Of a stretch of DNA of 5,079 nt, positions 1 through 5,079 are shown piece by piece (positions within the stretch are counted from its first letter, which is position 1; every line of letters starts with the position of its first letter). The notes beneath the pieces were generated by a model, which searched no databases, was not told the origin of the DNA, and worked only from the letters and a program-made list of their open reading frames with translations. The position numbers were made by a program, and so were the translations under genes. The DNA lies in the NCBI GenBank assembly GCA_963977675.1, contig CAXBPY010000097.1, positions 1 through 5,079 of the forward strand, given 5' to 3'. This DNA is from CAXBPY01 sp003455275. Its GTDB lineage: Bacteria > Bacteroidota > Bacteroidia > Chitinophagales > UBA10324.

Positions 1-516
1 GATGTGATGGCTCCGGTACTCATTGCCGGATATGGAGTGGGCCGCATCGGGTGCCAGGTTGCCGGCGATGGTGATTGGGGAATTGAAAACACCGCTCCGA
101 AACCTGCCTTGCTTTCCTTCTTGCCAGATTGGATGTGGTCTTATACCTATCCGCACAATGTAAACAGTGAAGGAATTCCGATTGCTGATTGTGTTGGAAA
201 GCATTGCAACCAATTGGCTATTCCGGTTTTCCCTACGCCGTTTTATGAAACAGTCATGTGCTTATTCATTTTCGCTTTATTATGGTTCTTGAGAAAAAGA
301 ATTTCCATTCCGGGATTGCTGTTCAGCATTTATTTAATTCTGAATGGCATGGAAAGATTTTTAATCGAACAGATCCGGGTAAATGATCGATATCATTTTC
401 TAGGTCTCTCTCCTACTCAGGCAGAAATAATTGCGCTTCTGCTTGTGATCACTGGAATTGCCGGGTGCATCTGGACGATAAAAAGAAGCAGAAAGATTAA
501 TCCCGGAGTGGGTTAA
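1..516 (+). CDS. lgt: Prolipoprotein diacylglyceryl transferase, 3' part (5' end outside window)
   Basis: Lgt moves the diacylglyceryl group of phosphatidylglycerol onto the cysteine of prolipoproteins in the inner membrane, the first step of lipoprotein maturation. The frame is open from the first base, so the start is missing; 171 residues remain of a family that is usually about 260-300. Visible family marks are a GRIGCQ signature (residues 14-19) followed by GDGDWG, FPTPFYE (77-83, matching the family's HPSQLYE-type motif), and GMERFLIEQIR (116-126), whose Arg-119 matches the essential Arg of the YGxxRFxxExxR motif. Hydrophobic membrane segments lie near residues 84-97, 102-116 and 140-160, ending in a basic cytoplasmic tail. 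The usual Asn after GRxG is Cys here, a pattern I associate with flavobacterial-type Lgt. The stop at 514-516 overlaps the end of the opposing riboflavin synthase gene. The family call is firm; activity is inferred. Confidence 0.93.
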   Translation, partial: DVMAPVLIAGYGVGRIGCQVAGDGDWGIENTAPKPALLSFLPDWMWSYTYPHNVNSEGIPIADCVGKHCNQLAIPVFPTPFYETVMCLFIFALLWFLRKRISIPGLLFSIYLILNGMERFLIEQIRVNDRYHFLGLSPTQAEIIALLLVITGIAGCIWTIKRSRKINPGVG

Positions 517-1097
517 CTGCGCAAAATGTTGCGGACATATTTTCCAATAATATCAAATTCAATATTCACTTCGTCTCCTTTTTTCAATCTCGAAAAATTG
601 GTGTGCTGATAGGTGTAAGGAATAATGGCAACTGAAAAAGTTTTTTTTGTCTCACTCACAACTGTCAGACTTACCCCGTTTACACAGATGCTTCCTTTCC
701 CGGCAATCATTCCTTTATGAGAATTCAATAAAGTGAATTCAAAAATCCATGAGCCATTTTTCTCTTTTATTTTTTTGACTTTGGCAGTTGTATCGATATG
801 ACCTTGCACTATGTGTCCGTCAAATCTTCCATCAGAAGGCATAGCGCGCTCAAGGTTTAACTCGGTTCCTTTATTCCATTTAGAAAGATTTGTTCGCCTC
901 AGTGTTTCATCTATCGCAATAACTCTGTGCGAATTATTTTTTACCTCAACCACCGTAAGGCAAACGCCGTCATGCAAAATGCTTTGATCAATTTTTAAAA
1001 GAGCAGAAATTTCAGATTCGATAGTGAAAATTTTATTTCCACCTTCCAATTTCACATTCACAATATTTCCAAAGCACTCAACAATTCCGGTGAACAC
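513..1097 (-). CDS. ribE: Riboflavin synthase, alpha chain
   Basis: This enzyme catalyses the dismutation of two 6,7-dimethyl-8-ribityllumazine molecules into riboflavin and a pyrimidinedione, the last step of riboflavin synthesis, in the cytoplasm as a homotrimer. The 194 residues form the usual two tandem lumazine-binding barrels. The first starts MFTGIVE and carries HDGVCLTV (42-49); the second has GHIVQGHID (94-102), KGSICVNGVSLTV (134-146) and IPYTYQHTN (159-167). Ser-39, Cys-46 and His-100 align with E. coli Ser-41, Cys-48 and His-102, so the catalytic set is present. A short C-terminal helix (IGKYVRNIL) matches the trimerisation helix. The start is GTG at 1095-1097, chosen because MFTGIVE is the conserved family N-terminus; no Shine-Dalgarno site is visible. 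It begins 5 bp after the stop of the large secreted-protein gene, so it is probably expressed with it. Its stop overlaps that of lgt on the other strand. In E. coli nomenclature the same gene is ribC. Confidence 0.96.
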   Translation of the reverse strand: MFTGIVECFGNIVNVKLEGGNKIFTIESEISALLKIDQSILHDGVCLTVVEVKNNSHRVIAIDETLRRTNLSKWNKGTELNLERAMPSDGRFDGHIVQGHIDTTAKVKKIKEKNGSWIFEFTLLNSHKGMIAGKGSICVNGVSLTVVSETKKTFSVAIIPYTYQHTNFSRLKKGDEVNIEFDIIGKYVRNILRS

Positions 1098-1102
1098 AAT
1101 AA

Positions 1103-3820
1103 TTATTTATAAAGATGAATAAATCCTGAAAGTGGTTTTTTCCATTTCACTGTTCCTTGTAAAGTTTGCTCATACACATCGCAGACATAATAGTAAGTTC
1201 CGTCAGGGCACATTTTTCCATTCTGAATATTTTTTCCATCCCACCCAATATTCGGATCTGTGGTTTCAAAAACTTCGACCCCCCAACTGTCAAAAATCTT
1301 AATGTCAATCTTTGCTATGTACTTATATGGAAGGAAAGGATGAAACACATCATTGTGATCGTCTCCGTTCGGAGTAAAAACATTTGGAAGTTCATAGTAT
1401 GGGCAATTTTCTATGCAAACTATTGCGCTTTTGGGTCCTTCATTGTAGTTAGAATCAACTCCGCTCACAGCATAACAACCTGCAACCGAATTTTCCAAAT
1501 GATGGATAAATGATGTACTGATATTTGAGATTGAAGAATCAATCAGTTTCAAATCTTCTCCCTCTATAGGAGAATAGTAAAGATTGTAATGAAGCAAATC
1601 CACGGCACACTCTGATGTTTGCAGGTTCCATTGAATCAAGTTGGTAAAAGAACCAAATGAAAAATCAGGATTCGAACAATCATTTGTAACAGTGATTACC
1701 GGCGGACAAGGCCCCACTGTATCAATTGGTACTGCGCAAGTTCGCTGTGAGAAATTTATGATTGGGTAAATAATTCCGGGAGAGGAATAACCGCCTGTGC
1801 TTTTAACATAATAGCAATAGGTAGAGTCATTAAAAAGATTTTTATCAGAATAGGATTGCGTTACTGAAACGCCGATTGAATCCCACAGCAATGTGATTTT
1901 ATTTTTTCTGTAAATAGAATAGAATTCATTTGTCCAAGGCACATTTTCGCTCCAGGTGAGGTTCACTTTATTATCGGCGCCGGTGGCAACTAAAAAAATG
2001 CTTGAAGCAATTTCCGTCTCACCGATTGAATCTCCGTTACTGAAAAAAGAAACCTTGTAGCTCCATGGATTGTCAACCGTGTTAATCAAAGTATCAATAT
2101 AAAATGTATCTGTAAGTGCTGAGAAACCGGCAGCAGTGACAGTATGAATAAGCTGAAGATTATTTCCATTGAAATCAGGTGAGTGATAAATTTTGTATTG
2201 ATAAGGTCCAGGATTTTGAACAGTATCCAGATCGGTTCCGGACGGCTTTGCCCAGCCTACATAAATACTTCCGTTTACTAAATCAGTATTCCGAACACTC
2301 GCATGAGTTATAACCGGCACATCCAATTTTAGCGAAGCGCAATCTTCGTTTGAAGCAAGGCTTTCGAAAAAATTATTATAAATTCCTATGAAAGTTGTAT
2401 CAGCGAATTCAGCCTCAACACGGTAACAGTATTCTTTTCCGCGCTCCACATTTAAATCTGTATAAGTGTATGCATTATATTCTGAGAGAATTTTTGTATA
2501 ACCTTTTCCAATCATGGTTGGGTTGCAGGTGTCATTCACGAATGGATTTGAGCCTTCTCTTCGCCATAGTGAAAAACCAAGAAATTTTTTTGCACCTGCA
2601 CACACATAAGGATTATTCCAGTTTACAATTATGCTGTTGCCCTGTGGTGTTGCTGTAAGATTTTCCGGCGCCGGTGCAGCTACATGTATCAACCAGGTTT
2701 CCAAATCAGCCAGCGGTAGCGTTTCGTAATCATCAGTTGCTTTAAACACAACTTCATAAAACTGATGACGCGCATGATTGCAGACTGTTTGCCATACAAA
2801 AGTTCCATATCCCATTGTATCAGGATCCAAAATAAATTGTGCAGTATCCGGTGGATTGGCTACAAACGGGCCTCCGTTCGCTTCAAGCGTAATCTGCTGT
2901 CCCGGGTTAGGATCTGTAGAGCGCACTTTCAATGTCAACAAGGCACCCGCCACAATACAGGTATCATGTACATCAGCAATAACCGGCGGCAGATTTGGTT
3001 TGCAATCAATAATAATTTCCATATCGCGAACCATCGTTCCAACTTTAATATATCCCTGACCTTGCACAAGCCTGTATTCGGTGATGAGAATGGCAATGTT
3101 GTAAACACAACAGGTTCCAGGTTTGTCCCAGATTATTTCACCTGTTGATGGGTTAATGGTCAGTGATTCGCTGGTTGTATTGGGTTGTGTGTAACCACTA
3201 ACATCAGTTAGTTCATTGACTTTCGGAATTGTAAATTCAAAATGCAAGCTATCACCATCAGGATCATATGCATTGGGATTATGGACATAAACGGAATTAG
3301 CCACACCAAAATCCATTGGGTAATTAGTGAGCACCGGAGAATTATTGAAAGTCACAAACTGCGGATCCTGAATCATCAAAGTATCTTCAACATAAAATGG
3401 CTGATTCACTGAGTTTACGATATTGCATATTCCTCCAATTCGGTTTAAGTCCTGCATTGAAATAATGTAATTGCCAAAACCGCTGAAGGTGTGATGGCTG
3501 ATATAAATGTTCATCTTGATGTCGTTGCCCAGAGATTCTCCATCGGGCACTCCATTCGGCGGTGCAACATCTGGTCCGTTTACTCTTGCAACTGTATCAA
3601 ATTTGTAAGTGCCTGAAGCGATATGATAATACCGGACAATTAACGAGTCGCGGTCTGCCGCAGAGCTGCTCTCTTTGGTAAATGTTGTAACAGTTACAGT
3701 ATAAGAAAGCGTAGTTCCGGGATCCTTGGTGTAAGTGATTTCTCCTGCACGATTGTGTGTAGCGAATAAGAAGAACGGAGAGAAAGAAAATAAAACGAAG
3801 AGAAAAATTTTTCTTGACAT
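1103..3820 (-). CDS. Large secreted multi-domain protein with gliding-motility-associated (type B T9SS) C-terminal domain
   Basis: This is a 905-residue exported protein of unknown specific role. Residues 1-20 form a signal peptide (MSRK, a Phe-rich hydrophobic core, then A|THNRAGEI). THNRAGEI is a recurrent mature N-terminus in Bacteroidota surface proteins. Residues about 165-275 look like a cadherin/Ig-type domain (AYDPDGDSLHF, then NPSTGEIIWDKPG), and a second such domain follows at about 276-382 (PPVIADV, STDPNPG). Four fibronectin-III-like modules follow at about 385-490, 501-612, 613-697 and 705-805, each with a Trp near strand B/C and a Tyr-rich strand such as YCYRVEA or YCYYVKS. Residues about 809-905 are the sorting domain: LPNVFTPNGDDHND, KIDIKIFDSWGVEVFE, GWDGK, CPDGTYYY and a final GFIHLYK. 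Such domains direct export by type IX secretion and are usually cleaved or anchored at the surface. An in-frame TTG lies two codons upstream, but ATG at 3820 is preferred because it gives a normal MSRK start. Adhesion or a matrix role is inference only; I see no catalytic motif. Confidence 0.92.
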   Translation of the reverse strand: MSRKIFLFVLFSFSPFFLFATHNRAGEITYTKDPGTTLSYTVTVTTFTKESSSAADRDSLIVRYYHIASGTYKFDTVARVNGPDVAPPNGVPDGESLGNDIKMNIYISHHTFSGFGNYIISMQDLNRIGGICNIVNSVNQPFYVEDTLMIQDPQFVTFNNSPVLTNYPMDFGVANSVYVHNPNAYDPDGDSLHFEFTIPKVNELTDVSGYTQPNTTSESLTINPSTGEIIWDKPGTCCVYNIAILITEYRLVQGQGYIKVGTMVRDMEIIIDCKPNLPPVIADVHDTCIVAGALLTLKVRSTDPNPGQQITLEANGGPFVANPPDTAQFILDPDTMGYGTFVWQTVCNHARHQFYEVVFKATDDYETLPLADLETWLIHVAAPAPENLTATPQGNSIIVNWNNPYVCAGAKKFLGFSLWRREGSNPFVNDTCNPTMIGKGYTKILSEYNAYTYTDLNVERGKEYCYRVEAEFADTTFIGIYNNFFESLASNEDCASLKLDVPVITHASVRNTDLVNGSIYVGWAKPSGTDLDTVQNPGPYQYKIYHSPDFNGNNLQLIHTVTAAGFSALTDTFYIDTLINTVDNPWSYKVSFFSNGDSIGETEIASSIFLVATGADNKVNLTWSENVPWTNEFYSIYRKNKITLLWDSIGVSVTQSYSDKNLFNDSTYCYYVKSTGGYSSPGIIYPIINFSQRTCAVPIDTVGPCPPVITVTNDCSNPDFSFGSFTNLIQWNLQTSECAVDLLHYNLYYSPIEGEDLKLIDSSISNISTSFIHHLENSVAGCYAVSGVDSNYNEGPKSAIVCIENCPYYELPNVFTPNGDDHNDVFHPFLPYKYIAKIDIKIFDSWGVEVFETTDPNIGWDGKNIQNGKMCPDGTYYYVCDVYEQTLQGTVKWKKPLSGFIHLYK

Positions 3821-3832
3821 CAGCAATTCAAA

Positions 3833-3854
3833 TGCGTTTGCAATTTACAACGCA
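3833..3854 (-). promoter_or_regulatory. Dyad upstream of the secreted-protein gene (possible operator or 5' leader hairpin)
   Basis: Two 6-bp arms, TGCGTT (3833-3838) and AACGCA (3849-3854), are exact inverted repeats around a 10-bp spacer. The dyad ends 12 bp before the ATG at 3820, so it could be a protein-binding site or a weak hairpin in the mRNA leader affecting ribosome access. I could not find a convincing Bacteroidota promoter (TTG near -33 with TAnnTTTG near -7) in this spacer; the closest -7-like string, TAAATTGC on the minus strand, lies inside the dyad and matches poorly. A dyad this short can occur by chance. Confidence 0.22.
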
Positions 3855-3888
3855 AAGGGGATTGAAAAATTTTTGTTGAGAGAAAGGG

Positions 3889-3922
3889 AAATAAAATCTT
3901 TTGAATTCAATTCTTCAAAAGA
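3889..3922 (-). terminator. Probable AT-rich intrinsic terminator after sdhB
   Basis: On the minus strand, TCTTTTGAA (3922-3914) and TTCAAAAGA (3905-3897) are perfect 9-bp inverted repeats with an 8-nt loop, followed directly by TTTTATTT (3896-3889). This is the hairpin-plus-T-tract arrangement of a factor-independent terminator, placed 26 bp past the sdhB stop and before the next gene on the same strand. The stem holds only two G/C pairs, so it would be weak, which lowers confidence. It suggests that the succinate dehydrogenase genes and the secreted protein/ribE pair are separate transcription units. Confidence 0.5.
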
Positions 3923-3948
3923 ACTAACCTGCGAATTGCCAACTGACT

Positions 3949-4701
3949 TTACTCTTTCTCCACGCTCAACTTCGCTGCCATATACTCACGATTCAGTCGC
4001 ATGATGTTGGCAACAGAAATTTCTTTCGGGCATTCGGCTTCGCATGCACCGGTGTTGGTGCAATTGCCAAATCCTTCTTCATCCATTTGAGCCACCATAT
4101 TCAGCACGCGCTCGTGACGCTCAGGATGGCCGTGAGGCAGCAATGCAAACTGAGAAACTTTCGCTCCGACAAACAACATTGCAGAACCATTCTTGCATGC
4201 TGCAACGCACGCCCCGCAACCAATACACGCTGCGGCATCAAATGCTTTATCAGAATCAACTTTATTTACTGGAATTGAATTCGCTTCGGGTGCAGCGCCG
4301 GTGTTCACTGAAATGTATCCTCCGGCTTGTTGTATGCGGTCGAAAGAAGAACGATCAACTACTAAATCTTTCAGAACCGGAAATGCATTGGCTCTCCATG
4401 GTTCGATGGTAATAGTTTCGCCATCATGAAAGTGTCGCATGTGTAACTGGCAAGTTGTAGTTCCTTTCAACGGACCATGCGGTCTGCCGTTGATCACCAT
4501 GCTGCACGCACCGCAAATTCCTTCTCGGCAATCGTGGTCGAATGCAACGGGCGAGCCGCCATCGGAAATCAGTTTTTCATTGAGCACATCCATCATCTCC
4601 AGAAAAGATGCGTGTGTGTCCACATTGTTTAACTGGTAAGTTTCAAAGTTGCCTTTGTCGCTTTTATTTTTTTGCCGCCAAACTTTTAAAGTCAAATTCA
4701 T
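3949..4701 (-). CDS. sdhB: Succinate dehydrogenase/fumarate reductase iron-sulfur subunit
   Basis: This 250-residue subunit carries electrons between the FAD of SdhA and the quinone site in the membrane subunit, linking the TCA cycle to the respiratory chain on the cytoplasmic face. The N-terminal ferredoxin domain binds [2Fe-2S] through CREGICGAC (Cys-58, 63, 66) and Cys-84. The C-terminal domain has CIGCGAC (Cys-159, 162, 165) with Cys-224 for [4Fe-4S], and Cys-169, 214 and 220 for [3Fe-4S]; all expected ligands are present. After Cys-169 the residue is Lys where E. coli SdhB has Pro, and an extended linker (about 127-155) precedes the second cluster region; I associate both with the menaquinone-type (class B-like) enzymes of Bacteroidota. 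ATG at 4701 gives MNLTLKVWRQKN, the usual start of this group. It lies 57 bp after sdhA in the same orientation. SdhB and FrdB cannot be told apart by sequence reading alone, since these enzymes can run either way. Confidence 0.96.
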   Translation of the reverse strand: MNLTLKVWRQKNKSDKGNFETYQLNNVDTHASFLEMMDVLNEKLISDGGSPVAFDHDCREGICGACSMVINGRPHGPLKGTTTCQLHMRHFHDGETITIEPWRANAFPVLKDLVVDRSSFDRIQQAGGYISVNTGAAPEANSIPVNKVDSDKAFDAAACIGCGACVAACKNGSAMLFVGAKVSQFALLPHGHPERHERVLNMVAQMDEEGFGNCTNTGACEAECPKEISVANIMRLNREYMAAKLSVEKE

Positions 4702-4714
4702 AAGTGAAAAATTT

Positions 4715-4729
4715 AAGGATGAGCTCCTT
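4715..4729 (-). other. Short hairpin in the sdhA-sdhB spacer
   Basis: AAGGA (4715-4719) and TCCTT (4725-4729) are exact 5-bp inverted repeats around a 5-nt loop. On the minus strand the stem is followed by AAATTTTTC, so it resembles a very weak terminator or a processing/pausing site between sdhA and sdhB. The GGAG in the upstream arm is about 24 nt before the sdhB ATG, too far to act as its ribosome binding site. It may have no function. Confidence 0.2.
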
Positions 4730-4755
4730 TTTGATTTTTGAAATTTGATTTTTGA
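4730..4755 (-). repeat. 12-bp direct repeat in the sdhA-sdhB spacer
   Basis: TTTGATTTTTGA occurs at 4730-4741 and again, without mismatch, at 4744-4755, giving a 14-bp period across most of the gap between the two sdh genes. It is low-complexity, A-rich on the sense (minus) strand, and begins 3 bp after the sdhA stop codon. It probably arose by local duplication or slippage. An A-rich unstructured leader could help translation of sdhB in a phylum that makes little use of Shine-Dalgarno sites, but that is inference. Confidence 0.55.
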
Positions 4756-4758
4756 TTT

Positions 4759-5079
4759 CTACTTATAGCTTCTCTGAGTCAAGTGTACCGTTTCAAACTT
4801 CAGCTCTTCTTTATGAAGTTGCGGAGTTTGATTTTCCCCTTTGAATTCCCATGCTGATACATAAGCAAACTTGTCGTCGTGACGCAGTGCTTCACCATCG
4901 GGTGTTTGATGCTCTTCGCGAAAATGTCCGCCGCAACTTTCTTCTCTGTTCAATGCATCCATGCACATGAGTTCGCCGAGTTCAATGAAGTCAGCAACGC
5001 GTAATGCTTTTTCCAATTCAGGATTCAATTCATTCGCGCTGCCGGGAATGCGCACATCGCTCCAGAAATCTTTTTTGAT
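4759..5079 (-). CDS. sdhA: Succinate dehydrogenase/fumarate reductase flavoprotein subunit, C-terminal part (start outside window)
   Basis: SdhA oxidises succinate to fumarate (or the reverse) at a covalently bound FAD. Only the last 106 residues are here; the frame is open to the window edge, and the FAD-binding and active-site regions lie beyond it. What remains is the helical C-terminal domain. NREESCGGHFREEHQT (residues 44-59 of the fragment) corresponds to the family's RxESRGAHxR block, with Cys-Gly-Gly in place of Arg-Gly-Ala, as I recall for class B-like enzymes of Bacteroidota. DGEALRHDDKFAYVSAWEF and the terminal FETVHLTQRSYK complete the usual end. The stop is TAG at 4759-4761. The GTG at 5053-5055 is internal, not a start, because coding similarity continues upstream of it (KDFWSDVRIPG). 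It is followed by sdhB in the same direction, so the two are almost certainly one operon, with the cytochrome b subunit expected upstream. Confidence 0.95.
   Translation of the reverse strand: MKKDFWSDVRIPGSANELNPELEKALRVADFIELGELMCMDALNREESCGGHFREEHQTPDGEALRHDDKFAYVSAWEFKGENQTPQLHKEELKFETVHLTQRSYK

Noticed and set aside
641..648. Run of eight T within ribE, considered as a possible frameshift or slippage site
   Set aside because: The reading frame is intact across it and the conserved second-barrel motifs lie on both sides in the same frame, so there is no sign of frameshifting.
1166..1513. Open frame of 115 codons on the plus strand, antisense to the secreted-protein gene
   Set aside because: It lies wholly opposite the conserved sorting domain and nearby modules of a clear gene, and its translation shows no recognisable family pattern.
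2765..3148. Plus-strand open frames (127 and 93 codons) inside the secreted-protein gene
   Set aside because: They overlap each other in different frames and oppose well-formed domain sequence; their translations look like random antisense composition.
3735..4004. Plus-strand open frame of 89 codons spanning the 3821-3948 spacer
   Set aside because: It overlaps the signal peptide region of one gene and the 3' end of sdhB, crosses a terminator-like hairpin, and its translation has no domain-like features.
4044..4639. Several plus-strand open frames opposite sdhB
   Set aside because: sdhB is unambiguous with all cluster ligands; the Cys-rich look of these frames is the mirror of its Cys/Ala/Gly codons.
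1..5079. Search for mobile elements, CRISPR repeats, tRNA or rRNA genes, defence systems and a riboswitch (such as an FMN element near ribE)
   Set aside because: No terminal repeats, transposase motifs, regular spaced repeats or RNA-gene signatures were seen. Space upstream of ribE is only 5 bp, and the 128-bp spacer upstream of its probable operon shows no FMN-element-like conserved segments.

Overview
The window looks like ordinary chromosomal DNA from a member of the Bacteroidota, most likely a Flavobacteriia/Sphingobacteriia/Cytophagia-type lineage. The best evidence is the large secreted protein. It has a 'THNRAGEI' N-terminus after its signal peptide and a gliding-motility-associated C-terminal (type B, type IX secretion) sorting domain, an arrangement confined to this phylum. 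The Lgt variant and the style of the succinate dehydrogenase subunits agree with this. The DNA is AT-leaning, genes lack clear Shine-Dalgarno sites, and spacers are short, all of which fit.

Layout. Positions 1-516 (+) hold the 3' end of lgt, the prolipoprotein diacylglyceryl transferase. It runs tail-to-tail into ribE (riboflavin synthase, 513-1097, -), and the two genes share a TTAA tetranucleotide that supplies both stop codons. Immediately upstream of ribE on the minus strand is a 905-residue multi-domain secreted protein (1103-3820), separated by only 5 bp, so the two are probably co-transcribed. A 128-bp spacer (3821-3948) holds a terminator-like AT-rich hairpin with a T tract and a dyad just before the secreted-protein gene. 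Beyond it lie sdhB (3949-4701, -) and the 3' end of sdhA (4759-5079, -, cut by the window edge). A 57-bp gap with a 12-bp direct repeat separates these two.

How the genes work together. sdhA and sdhB encode the flavoprotein and iron-sulfur subunits of one membrane-attached succinate dehydrogenase/fumarate reductase; the membrane subunit would be expected upstream, outside the window. RibE makes riboflavin, the precursor of the FAD used by SdhA, but their proximity is probably incidental because a terminator-like structure separates the units. Lgt acts in lipoprotein maturation and has no evident link to the others. The large protein is exported and probably anchored to the cell surface or released by the type IX system.

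I found no mobile element, CRISPR array, RNA gene or evident new system. The points worth a second look are modest: the non-canonical Lgt signature, the shared stop-codon tetranucleotide, the surface protein paired with riboflavin synthase, and small repeats in the two spacers.
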